Position numbers and translations under genes: made by a program
Assembly (NCBI GenBank): GCA_963573315.1
Contig: OY752149.1
Location: 1,550,001 to 1,614,000 of the forward strand
Origin: Entomortierella parvispora
Lineage: Eukaryota > Mortierellomycota > Mortierellomycetes > Mortierellales > Mortierellaceae
DNA: 64,000 nt
Reading direction: 5' to 3'
Shown: positions 45,041-55,872 of the stretch, piece by piece
Numbering within the stretch: position 1 is the stretch's first letter
Layout: each line of letters starts with the position of its first letter
Notes under the pieces: generated by a model
Seen by the model: the letters and a program-made list of their open reading frames with translations, nothing else
The model's database searches: none
Told to the model about the DNA's origin: nothing

Positions 45041-45891
45041 CGTGGCAAGAAAGTTCTGGCAGTGAGAATGGTAGCTTGGAAAGGAGTGACGTTCAATGTC
45101 GAAGAGAGAAGGGGGGATGGAGAGAACAGCAAATAGACGTAAAATATAGGCGATCAAATCATGCAAAACATCCCAGGGATAGACAATGTACTGAGCAGGT
45201 AGCTTTCCCGTCCGCGTTTACATCATGAGCTAACCTCCTCCTGGCAAGGAAACCTTTGCCTGAAGAAAGTCTTTGCCTGGAGAACCACAAACCACACTGG
45301 TTTGTCCCCGCTTGTATATTGTTCAGGGGAGGCGAACAATCTCGACTTTGCCTTACAGGACGCTGCAGCCACCATTATTGTCTTTGCCTTCGCATTGCCA
45401 ATGCCAATGCCAATGCATAGTACTGTACAGTACTTACTTTGCCATGGCTTTGCCAAGACTTTGCCAAAGTCAAACTTGTACATGAACCTTCCAAGATACC
45501 TTGCCTTGATCGTACCAATTTGCATGATGGTCAACACGCTCAGCGTAAAGCCCATCCATCTTTGAGTGGGGTATTGAATATAACTGAACTCAAGACGGCA
45601 CCATCGTGCTGTGTGAGTCTTCGCTTTGCCTCGATTGAATTGGGGGCTTCTCGTCTTTCAAGGTCCCAAACCCTGTTGCTGGTATTTACACTCTTAAAAG
45701 GAGGGCATCAGCAAAATATGATGGGACAGGTCATCGAATGGTGTAACGCGACAGAAGCGAGAGGAATCAAGCTGAGCTGATAGTGAGGGGGCGCGGGATC
45801 AGTGCACTTCTTGCATTTACACCTGACAAACAGACCCTTCCTTTTCTTTCCCAGCACCTCCACTCCGTCCCTCTCCTCCACTGCGATTCGG
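45041..45891. promoter_or_regulatory. Divergent region between GTPases B and C
   Basis: 851 bp with a short TGCCAA hexamer run (about 45,395-45,415) and several TTTGCC(A/T) motifs nearby (45,270-45,470). No gene supported; probably regulatory for both GTPase genes. Confidence 0.45.
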
Positions 45892-47871
45892 ATGGCTACC
45901 AAAACGTTTAATGTTCTCATTCTGGGGGAAACACAGTCTGGCAAAAGCACACTTGTAGAGGCCCTCAAGCTCTATGCTGACCCGACATACTCCATCAACA
46001 GTTCTAGGATCGGGACTGGAAATCTATCTTTAACAACCGAAGTGCGTCAAGAATCCATTCACACTCAACTGCCGGAATATCAACTCTTCTTAAGAGGAAG
46101 TAACAACCAACACCATCCGCAACAAGATGGTCAGCAACCTGTCATTTATGACACCTTTATTAAGTCTGACTTGGGTACTTACGAAGATGAGCTGAACGCC
46201 AGGCACCAATATCAACCACCGGTTGCAGGCGCACCGTATAGCGACGATATACTCGAGTTCAACATCATTGACACTCCAGGATTGAACGACACCAACGATC
46301 GAGACGAAGATCACGTCTCCAAGGTCCTGAAGGCACTGGGAGGCAAGTCTCTTTCTCTAGTCTTGGTCACGGTCCCTCGTACCGCTCTTACTCAGGGACT
46401 GCGACAAACCCTTCGTTCGTACATGGACCTGTTTCCACAGCTCGGCGACATTATCGCGTTTGTACACACACGTGTGGATTACTTGGGATTTCACCCTAAA
46501 AAAATTGATTTCCAAAACTATATGGAAGAGAAGAAAGCAATGCTGAACACCATCATGGGTCGCGATTCTTTCCCACACTTTTGGATCGATTGCGATTTCC
46601 AAACCACAAAACCGATCCGCAAGTGCGTCACCAACAACACATTACGTCGGATCTTGACGCTCGCGGTGAAAAACGTGCCCATTGCCATGCTCCGCTCAGA
46701 GACTGTAAACAAAACTCCAAAGATGAAGGAGATTGATCGGATCATCAAGAGCCAAGTTCAAGCTGTCATTCATGCGATCGAAAATACTCTTGAATTCAAA
46801 GACAGAGAAGAGGGTGTCTTGTTGCGAGAAGTGTATATCCGAATTACAGAGATTAATGAACTTCGAGCAAGGATCAAGTCCTTTCAAGAGCTCCTGAAGA
46901 GCTACCAAACGGACGAGCTCGGACTTTTGTACGAGCAACGGTTCGATGACATTCGGGGACCCTCGGCAATAGATGAGACTCTCGTCGCCGACTACAGCGG
47001 GTGCTGTAAGATCGACACACCTATCGTGTGGTATGAACATTTCAAAGCCAATGACTCGGAGGGTACCGATCCGCAGACAGACTGGCATTGCACTTTTAGA
47101 AAGACCAACGGAGACCGCAACGGCTACTTTCATGTCAAACTGTACGCAAAGAAGAATAGCCGCTTCGAGGCCGAGATCGAGGCTCTTTCAAGCAACATTG
47201 TCAGTCTGGAAGCAGAGCTTCAACAAAGAATCGGCGAGAGCAAACAGCTGCCAAAGGAGTCCATTTCCAAGATTCAGTCGTTTGTGGATGACCATAATCG
47301 ACACATGGAAGTTATTCGTCTGGCATCCGCAGAAACCTTGCACCGCGACCTCTTTCTTGAACTTGTACGTGATCGAGCTTTTGCAGGACCCACAAGTGAG
47401 AGTTCAGAGAAAGTAGCCACAATCTACCGCAAGTCTGCTGCCAAATTAATTCCATTTCCCAAAAAACCTGTTCCTTCTCCTTGTCACCAAGAGATGAACA
47501 AGGCCAGATCTATCCAGGTGCGCGCCACGACTCCTGAACAACCTGAACCAGACATCATCAACCCTTCCACTGTTGCAAGCCCCATTCATCAGCCGATTAA
47601 ATCCGAGGATCAGCCGCCACCGCTGCCACCGCGACACCCACACAAGGCAAAGACAAGCAACCTGTCACGTAAAGTCAAAGAGCCTCAAAGATCGACTGCC
47701 GCTAGTGCTGCTTCCCGCGTGCGTAGAGAGCACCACCGTCGGTGTAGAGTAACTATCCCAACCACGCTCCCATCCATTAGAATGAACCCTGGCTACAGAG
47801 AGCCCATGGGTGACTCTGACAAGGCCGAAGATATCGAGATGGCGCGTCTCTTCCATACTTCCATTATATGA
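45892..47871 (+). CDS. Large septin/AIG1-like GTPase C with proline-rich tail
   Basis: Intronless, 659 residues from MATKTFNVLILGETQSGKST. An in-frame upstream ATG at 45802 would add 30 unconserved residues. G1 GETQSGKSTLVEAL, switch IGTGNLSLTTEV, G3 IIDTPGLNDTNDRDEDH, G4 FVHTRVDYLGFHP (TR-x-D), then FWIDCDFQTTKPIRKCV and NKTPKMKEIDRII. Coiled coil follows. Unlike A and B it has a basic, disordered extension of about 120 residues with an SH3-ligand-like motif (QPPPLPPRHPHK). That suggests it recruits an SH3 protein (inference). It ends convergently with the UIM gene. Confidence 0.85.
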   Translation: MATKTFNVLILGETQSGKSTLVEALKLYADPTYSINSSRIGTGNLSLTTEVRQESIHTQLPEYQLFLRGSNNQHHPQQDGQQPVIYDTFIKSDLGTYEDELNARHQYQPPVAGAPYSDDILEFNIIDTPGLNDTNDRDEDHVSKVLKALGGKSLSLVLVTVPRTALTQGLRQTLRSYMDLFPQLGDIIAFVHTRVDYLGFHPKKIDFQNYMEEKKAMLNTIMGRDSFPHFWIDCDFQTTKPIRKCVTNNTLRRILTLAVKNVPIAMLRSETVNKTPKMKEIDRIIKSQVQAVIHAIENTLEFKDREEGVLLREVYIRITEINELRARIKSFQELLKSYQTDELGLLYEQRFDDIRGPSAIDETLVADYSGCCKIDTPIVWYEHFKANDSEGTDPQTDWHCTFRKTNGDRNGYFHVKLYAKKNSRFEAEIEALSSNIVSLEAELQQRIGESKQLPKESISKIQSFVDDHNRHMEVIRLASAETLHRDLFLELVRDRAFAGPTSESSEKVATIYRKSAAKLIPFPKKPVPSPCHQEMNKARSIQVRATTPEQPEPDIINPSTVASPIHQPIKSEDQPPPLPPRHPHKAKTSNLSRKVKEPQRSTAASAASRVRREHHRRCRVTIPTTLPSIRMNPGYREPMGDSDKAEDIEMARLFHTSII

Positions 47872-48249
47872 GCTTGCTCAAGGCTCTAGTCAGCCAAGTT
47901 GATGTCAGGAGCGAGAACAAAACTTAGTGACCAGGTAGAAGACGTGGACAAGACTAGGATCATGGGTTTGGCTTGGCGAAAAAGACACTGCTGAAAAAAG
48001 AAACCTGACACAAGCCCATACACTCAATTTGAGTTGTCATGAATAAAATACGACATAGCAGGCAGCGGAAATGCTTTCTGTCTTTTCAAGATACCCTTCT
48101 CCACGTTGGAGGGTACATCTTTCACGTCATTGTTTCTAACATTTGCATCGCTAATTTATTTCCCTGCAGCTGCAGACGCGAATTTGGCCCATATGCTTCG
48201 CACATAGCCTCACCTTGTCATCAATGGGTATCAACAACACTTCATAGTT
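47872..48249. other. Convergent 3' region
   Basis: 378 bp between the stops of GTPase C and the UIM/RGG gene. GAATAAAAT at about 48,042 may be a polyadenylation signal. No gene seen. Confidence 0.5.
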
Positions 48250-51200
48250 TTAAGCCCCCCCTCGACCTCGTCCTCGTCCACGTCCACGTCCACGTGCTCG
48301 TGATGACCAAAAGTTGCGGCCCTTAGCCTTTCCACCTCCACGGCCCTTTTGTTCAGAAAATGACGGCGTAGGCTTGCTCCGGATTGCCAAACTTCCATTT
48401 GCTGTTGTCGGCATCCCTCCGAAAGGCAACTGATTCGGACCCTGTGAAATGTTTCCAAACTCCTCCACAGAGAAGCCATAAGCTGGGGCGGCTCCTGCCG
48501 AGGATGGACCAGCACTGGCTCCTAAAGTCATTGGGCCCACACCTGCTCCAAATGTGAGCTGTCCTTTGGCACCTTGTTTCCCTCGTCCGCGTCCTCGTCC
48601 CCGCCCTCGCCCTCGCCCTCGCCCTTTTGCTGTCGAAGATCCTTCGTTTTCATCATCGCTACCGCGGTGAGTCCGGAACTGTGCAAAAAAAATCTCGACG
48701 GACGGGTCTCCTCGTAGTTTCCGCAAATCAATTACATCGCTTAGCAAGTTCTCGTCCGAGATCTCTTCGTCGGCGTCGGTAGTTACTGCTTCTCCTGCGT
48801 GATTCGCTCTTGAATAACCATCTTGACTGTTTGTTTCGGGATCCCACCACTCCTGACTTTGAAATCCATAGTCAACATCATCAAACTCGAATGGAAGTGG
48901 ATCCTCAAGATGGTCACCTCCCTGCTCCGCTTCCCGAGGATGACCATTGCTATTACGACGATTACCGGAACTGGAGCTTCCACCTTGTTTCTGTTGTTGG
49001 CTGTATGATGGCCTGAACACTGCCTCTGCCTCTTGCGTTGCCGACTTTGCAGACTCGACGGCGGTTTTGGTGACCTTGGACATAATCAGCTTTCCAGGGA
49101 TAGCCCCAATGCCGCCTACAACGCCGCCAAGTCCAACTCCTCGAACCTGGCGATGGTCTAGCTTTTCAGAGTCAAAAAGATCGTCTTCCTGATTCCAAAG
49201 CTTCTCTGCAACTGGTCGACGCCGTCCGATTTCGGTCTCGTCATCAAAATTTTGTTCCTCGGACACCTTGGACGAACTGACACGCCCCTGTCGTTCCTTC
49301 AACAACTGTTGACGACGTTGCTGAACAGAATCCGGGAGCATGCCATCGAGAACCAATGCTTTCTGTTTCCTCGCGTTTCTGCTGCGGGAGAGTTGCGCCC
49401 GACTATGATCAACCTCGGTATCCTCTTCTGAGTCGTCCAACTGGACAAAACCTTCCACTGGTGCCTGCCTCGCTGCAGTAGATTTGGTCCTGGATTTCGG
49501 TTTGGTTGGTAGCTCCAAGTCACTTGCCAGGTCCGTGGCCGTCATCTTGGCTGGAACACGAGTGATACGCTTTTGAGTGGAAGGTCCTGAGTCCTCCATA
49601 AAATCATCTGTGTCGTCTTCATTCACTTCAAAGGAAGCCTCTGCCTTGTCATTCGCCAGTTGGTCAGCAGAAGCTGGTGGAGTCTTCACTTTTTTCGTCT
49701 TGATCACACGGGTCGAGAAATACGGCGCCACAGAAGAAGTGAGACCAGCACGAGACGATTGCGTGCTCAATGGTGTTGCCACAGTTTGTCCTGCTGGAAT
49801 TCCAAAAGCACTCTGACTCGAGGCGCTGTCGATCTGAGATATCTCGATCGGGTCTGTGTCGTAAATCTGACTGCCCACTTCATCACTAGATAGACCCGAC
49901 GAGACGGTTTTCTGTAGGCTGGCGTTCTTTCTACCATTTAACTGCAGTTTGGATGGGGGCGAGTTGAGAGTCATATTTCTCACTTGACGAGTTGGCGAGT
50001 CGACGGATACCACAGTTCCCTGACGCCTTCCACGGTCTTTGATGGTGCCACTGGCTTCAGTACTATGCCTGGGGGGGTATTGAGTAGATGGTAGCTCCCA
50101 CCCAGCTCGCTGTCTCCCATAGATAGTGTCTTCACCATCAAAACCAATATCCTGGGTCTGGAATGTCCTTTCCAGGGCTAGGGCCATCTCCTGGTCCTGC
50201 CTCTCAATAGCATCTTGTTCCTCACGGTCCGTCTCTTGGAGCTCTGCCTCGACATGGGCTGCCAACTCCTCTGCCGGCATCCTCTTTGAACACAGTGGGC
50301 AACTGTCCATTACCTTGGCAGGCAGGACAGGTGAAAGTGTCGGAGAGATGTCGAAGTCTGGATGACGTAGTGATGGCCCCGTTCCTGCTGCTTCCTCTCC
50401 GAGGAGCGCCCTTGGCGGACTGGAGGCTTCACTGGGATGTATGAGCTGCAGACCTGTATACCTTTTCCGGCCACGTTCCTGGTGCATCGATGCAGCCTGG
50501 AGTCTTTGACTTTCATCTGAGAACAACTCAATCTCCTCCAAGGGCGAAGGTTGTGGATCTTGTTCTGGCTCTGGCTCTTGGAAACGAGGCACTGCCTCTG
50601 TCAAACGGATGCGTTTAGGGGGTGACGTCAAACTTGCGCGCGCTGATCTTCGACGAATCCGTGGATCTTCTAAAGGTTCCTCGAACTCTTCTTCAGATTC
50701 GTCGGCCTGGATGGAATCTTGGGTCGCTTCCTTGGCCGGTAATTGAGTTGCTCGTTGAAAAATAGGAAATGTGGGTGGTGGACTCTTTCCTTTGTCAATC
50801 GGTCGAGACATGTGCTCGATGGTAGGCTTTGGAGTGGGTGTACCAATATCGGGATCATCATCAAATAATAGTGTCTCTCGGAGTCGCCTATGCGATTCTT
50901 CAACCTCCTTTGAATCCTCCTGTTTTGCAGATAAATCCTGGCTCGACTCAATATCGGATGGCAGATCGAGAACCAACGGTCTGGGTTTTGTGAGTTTGAT
51001 AGGGTTTGAGCTCAAATACCCTGCTTTCTGACTTTCTCGTGGCAAGGATCGACCCTTTGGTTTTTTGGAGATCTCCGACTGCTCGGCCTCAGAGTCAGAT
51101 ACCAGGGCTCGGACGGGGCTATCTTTTGGTTTCGATCCAATAACCGAGTCGATGTTGGGCAGCCCCAAATGATTTCCTTTTCCTTTGGAGTTTTGACGAT

Positions 51201-52299
51201 GAGAGCGTGGCCAATCTTCCGGTAGGCTTTCCAGCTCAGACTCTTCGTTTTCAGAATCCCCCACCATGTCGTAGTGTCTAATCCTCTGCTTGGATTTGGG
51301 GGTTGACAAAACAATATCTCCTTCCGGTCCTTCCGCAATAGACCATGGCATGACAACACCGCCATTAGGCGACGATGCGGCTTTGGAGGGTGAGTTCGAA
51401 TCCTTGGGGATAGTGTCGAGAGCAGTAGGGTATGCAGATGTACGTTTCCTGGCACGGTCCTGTTTGAGGGTATTTTTGCCCATATCCTTTGAGAGTTCAT
51501 CTTGATCATCATCGCTGCTCTCTCTGAGTTCAACGGGCACGTTTGAGGGTCGCGTCACTGACTGTGGTGGCTCTGGCTCATCTTCCCCGCTTGAGACTAG
51601 ATTAATTGTCTGCAACTTGGATGCCTGAACCTATACAATTACAAAGCTAACATTAGTCTAACGATTTTTTTATCTAGAGGAGTTCCATTCACATGAATGC
51701 ATGCATACCAAGCGCCGACGACCATTTGATTGCGGAGAATTAACACTTTGTCCTTTTCTGCTTGGCCGTGGGCGTGCAGCTCTCTTCTTTGAATTCTCCC
51801 GATCGTCGTTGAACACCAAAGTTTCGTCGTCATCAGAACCTATCACTTCAATCGGCTCAGAAGACTGCATCTGCCGCCTAGGAGAGGCGAATCGAGCACC
51901 ATATGAGGGGCTCCCGTTGATGCCTGAGGTGGCCGACATCAGCATGACGGGTTCTAGAGACGGACGTCCAAACGAAGTCCTCCTGGGCGTTGCCCGATTG
52001 GAAGAATCGGCCCAAAACGCTCGGTCGGGGGTATCCAGTTCTGACAGCCATGGGTCTATCAGCTCTTTGTGAGGCTCTTTGACGCCCTTGGATCTGCTGC
52101 TGCTGCTCCTGTTCTGGCTGCTAACAACTCTACTGTTCTCCTGAGCCAACTTTAAACTATCCTTGATAGCCTGCTGGAAAGCCGCCTCTTCGTCATAGGT
52201 TGCCTCGTCGATTTCATCACGACCCCTGTATTTGTTGTGGCCGTTGTCTGCGTCTGCCCTCTCGAACTCGGACCGAGCCAAGTCTTGCTTGCTGCCCAT
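48250..52299 (-). CDS. Ubiquitin-binding (UIM, UBZ-like) protein with RGG-type C-terminus
   Basis: Two exons (52299..51709, 51630..48250) give 1,323 residues, mostly disordered and Ser/Asp/Glu-rich. A ubiquitin-interacting motif (YDEEAAFQQAIKDSLKLAQE) lies at about 35-54. A zinc-finger-like element (DSCPLCSKRMPAEELAAHVE) near residue 640 resembles UBZ fingers. A second UIM-like helix follows (RQDQEMALALERTFQTQD). A short conserved-looking segment is RPVAEKLWNQEDDLFDSEKL. The C-terminus is rich in Arg-Gly (GRGRGRGRGRGRGKQG and RGRGRGRGRGRGGA), an RNA/nucleic-acid-binding type. UIM plus UBZ suggests recognition of ubiquitylated proteins, possibly in DNA-damage signalling. I cannot name a specific orthologue. 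Confidence 0.72.
48270..48330 (-). repeat. Arg-Gly-encoding repeat, C-terminal end
   Basis: CCTCGT/CCACGT hexamers encode the final RG run. A similar run at about 48,578-48,627 encodes the first one. Confidence 0.75.
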
Positions 52300-52747
52300 A
52301 GCCTTGTTTTTCCGAGTCCTTCAGAGGGTGGGAGGATGGTGGTTAGTCACCAACCAGTATTTGTTGCTAGCAATGAATACTCTCACTCCCAGAGGACCAT
52401 TTCTCCCCTTTTTCGTTGAATTGAATTTTGGTGGCAAACAATGGAAACAGAAATGAGCCAGGAACACATAGAACACATACTGGGAAAACATCTCGGGGAT
52501 CTTTGGGATGATGCGGCCAGCCAGCTACGAGCACCGTTGCAACCGTAATTGGCCGAGAGGGGTAGGAAAGGAAAGCAGAGGCTTCGGGGGAGGAGAGAGG
52601 CAGGGAGGGGGTTCAGCACTGCGTAGCAGAGGCAATGAATGTTCAAAAGGGGAGGAGCAAAGGCGATTAAATGACAAGAAAAGAAAAATCGCGTTTGGGG
52701 AAAACGAGCAAAGCACGCTGCACGTGACGAATGCCGCGCATCGCTTT
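52300..52747. other. Intergenic between UIM gene start and PSD stop
   Basis: 448 bp, promoter of the UIM/RGG gene (minus strand) and 3' end of the PSD gene. No gene or repeat recognised. Confidence 0.5.
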
Positions 52748-55051
52748 TTATTGGTGGCGCTCGCCGATGCGCTCGCCCACCTTCACAAGCGTCTCGACAC
52801 CCTTCTTGGAGTTCTCGATCAGGTCCTTGTCGAACGCCACAGCGCCCTTCTTGAACAGCACAATGCAGGTCGATCCTCCGTACGCGAAATAGCCGAGCTC
52901 GTCTCCCTTTTGCACACGGTTGTCGACCTCCTGCGCGCCCGTCAACTGGATTGATCCAACTACAACAACAAAAGACATACACCAACCATCGTTTAGTTTC
53001 GACCTTGTCAAGACTTGTTCTTGTAACATACGAATTGCAGCAACAATACACCACATCTTTACTGAACACAAAGAAAACAATAGCAAGCACTTACCAAGAA
53101 GAGCACCAACAGAGATGAACACGCACTTGTCAAACGCCTCATTCTTCTTTTCGCCGCTCTGCTCGAGATTGATCACAGAGACCTTTCGGATATTCTCGGT
53201 AAAGACATCCAGATCCTCGTTCACTGCCATTGGGTTTACGGTAAACAGTGTTCCATCAATCTTCACAGGTGTCTTCGCAATGGCACCCTGCACAGGACTG
53301 TGGAAACGATGGTAGTCCTGAGGAGCCAAACGGAACAGTCCAATCGATCCGCCTTCAAACTCTGCAGCCAGAGCCTCATCCTGAATCAAATGTTGAACCG
53401 AGAATGATTTTCCTTTCACCCAGATCTGAGTGGCAGCGCTGATCGACTCAAAGACACAGAGACGACAATCAGCAGCGGACACAATGATATTCTATTTCCG
53501 GGATAGAGATGCACAATAGCCGCAAAATATGTTAGGGTGGAACAGTATGGGATGGACCCAGCAGACTTAACCCACAATCTCAAAAGTTGACCTACAGGAT
53601 CCGACTTTTCGTGAGTTGGACGAGCCTCTGGCTTCAGCTTGCGAGAGAAGAAGTCGTTGAAGTTCTTGTACTGAGTAATATCGGGCTGCAACAACTCTGA
53701 CAGATCCAACTTGTACGTCTTGATAAAGTGAGGAATCTGCGCCACGGACTCTGGTGCGTCAAAGTGTTTGCCCTGGTTCACAGACTCGGCCGAGAACAAA
53801 TGTTTAATCTTGTGCGTGGCGAGCACTAAATATTTGCGATCAAGATAGAGGTGAGCCATTAGAAGAAAATATAACATTTCAATATGAGTAGCCCTTTGTT
53901 TCTGTGGTCATGGTTCACGGTGTTCATTCCGAGTGACTTACACTTGTGGTCAAACATGCAAGCAAAGATCAAATGCATTCCGATACGGGCATAGATGGGC
54001 ATATCCTCCCAGATCTTTGCTCCAGTCTTTTTTTTTTTTTTTTTTTTTTTGCACAGGATGAAAGTACCAAGGAAGAAGAAAATTCCGATTGTCAATTATG
54101 GTTCGTTTTTTTTTCCTCTCTTGCCCTTGTCAATGAACCATTGATACGCTACCTCTCGATCGGCGATAACGTAGTTACCGAAATGATGCTCGCTCGACAA
54201 CTTCTGGACCCAATTGAGGGGGATGGTGGCATGAAACCAGCTTTTATGGTTCGCGTTAGTCAGGATTCCTCCCTCGACTATCCGTTTAAGAAAAGAAAAG
54301 AAGAAAGTCAGTCAGCAAACAGAAAAACATCCCACAGACCCCCCCTCATGCATGCTTCAGCCCTGTGATCGACCATTTTTAAAAACAGGTTGTGAGGCTG
54401 AACTTGCTGTGTCAAACTTACAAAGCTTTCCCGAATCATGCTCTGCAGACTTCTCAATCGAGGCAGAAAGGGCATGCTTCAAACCCTCGACATTCTGCTG
54501 CTCCGATTGCTCCTTGACAAACTTTGCGTTGATCGTGCTTGGATAAGACGAGGAGGAAGGAGAGGACGGCGTAGGGGTGGAGGAGTCGGAAGACACGCCG
54601 AAAGACACGTAGGACGTTGCTCCACCGAGTCGACAGTAAGTCCCTCGGTGTGCTCTCGGATAGTGGTCGTGGTGGTGCTTTCCTTGCGAGTCAATGTTTC
54701 AAGCATCCGCATGATCCCGCTGCGAACTCCATGGCCCTCCCCAGAGGTTCTAGGCTTGTCGACAGTGGTTGTGTCTTTGCTATCCTTATCATGAAGACCA
54801 AGGCCCTCTACAGAACCCTCCAAGCTCTTGGCCTGGTCTTCCTGGTCATTGGCGGTCTGCTTTACAAAGCTATCGGTGGTGGTGGTAGTGGTGATGGTCG
54901 TGTATGGCTCGCCATCGTCCCCAGTCTGTCCAGTCTGGACGGTGGTGGTGGACTCGACGGTTTCTTGACCTGGACGCGTCAATTTATCTATGGGAGGTAT
55001 GGAGGGAGGATGTATGAGTGTGCCTGGTCTCGTTGCAACGGTACGCAGCAT
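52748..55051 (-). CDS. Phosphatidylserine decarboxylase
   Basis: Seven exons (55051..54688, 54619..54422, 54277..54125, 54019..53942, 53825..53596, 53491..53095, 52959..52748) sum to 544 codons. The Ser/Thr-rich N-terminus is followed by HATIPLNWVQKLSSEHHFGN, IWEDMPIYARIGMHLIF and YKNFNDFFSRKLKPEARP. The catalytic half has VSAADCRL (active-site Asp), IWVKGKSFSVQHLI, FRLAPQDYHRFHSPV (His) and the autocleavage motif GGST within GYFAYGGSTCIVLF, which yields the pyruvoyl cofactor. The enzyme makes phosphatidylethanolamine from phosphatidylserine. No C2 domain or obvious transmembrane segment is seen, placing it in the PSD2/PSD3-like group. Intron 3 uses a GC donor; intron 1 is a proposed 68-nt GC-AG intron needed to change frame. 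The first exon is the least certain. Confidence 0.88.
54030..54051. repeat. 22-base T tract in a PSD intron
   Basis: On the coding strand it is an A run directly upstream of the GACTGGAG acceptor of exon 4, so the intron lacks an ordinary polypyrimidine tract. Confidence 0.85.
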
Positions 55052-55872
55052 ATTTGGCTATAGCAGTGGTAGGGGTAGGTTACCTTTGAATGTTTTGAGC
55101 ATGATGGGAATGGAGAGGAATGAATGGAGTGAAAGAAGAGAAGAGAAAAGAAAAAGAAGGCGAGAGCAAAAATACGCCCTGCTTTTCTGGGTGTCCGCAT
55201 GGCATCTGACGGACACAGGGACGCAGGGGACGCAGGGACAGGGACAGGCACAATGACAAGGGGAATAGGGGACACTGTAGATGTGCTCATCAGCCAACAG
55301 AGGAGCGAATGGTCATCCTTCTTGTTTGGAGCATTCGATTCAGTCGGATGCTGACCCTCGTTCGTCTTGCTCATGCCAACCGTCAGAAAGGACGTTTGGA
55401 CTTTTTTTTGCTTACCCAACAACCAACTCCCGTCTAGACTACAGCCAAAACGCCAGCGAATTGCCGCTAGTGGTGTGTCCATCCCCCAAGTTGCGCCCTT
55501 ATTCGGCGGCGTTTTTCAACGGCTCTCGTGGGAAGAAGGATGATTGATGATCCTCAATTGCTCCGCGAGCGTGGACGTTCGAATTGGCCAAACTCACAAT
55601 AATCACAAACAGGAACACGTTCATCATCACCAGTCGATAGACGACAAACAGACCTCCTAGCATGACCTACGGAATGAGGGGGCTAAGCACGACCCCCATC
55701 CCCAAAAAGTGAAAACACCCCTGTCTCTGAGGAAAGGACTGGCTGGATTTATAAGAAGCCGGTCTGGCAACCCTCGGTAGAAAACGAAAAGGGCCAGTAG
55801 ACCAAATTAGAGGATAAAGGAATAAACAAAATACATGAAAACTACAAGAGACAAAGGGGCGGTAGGTAACGT
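55052..55872. other. PSD upstream region and 3' end of the seven-helix gene
   Basis: 821 bp. A purine-rich tract (55,110-55,170) and GGGACGCAG repeats (55,215-55,245) are probable PSD leader. The frames on either strand are unsupported. Confidence 0.5.
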
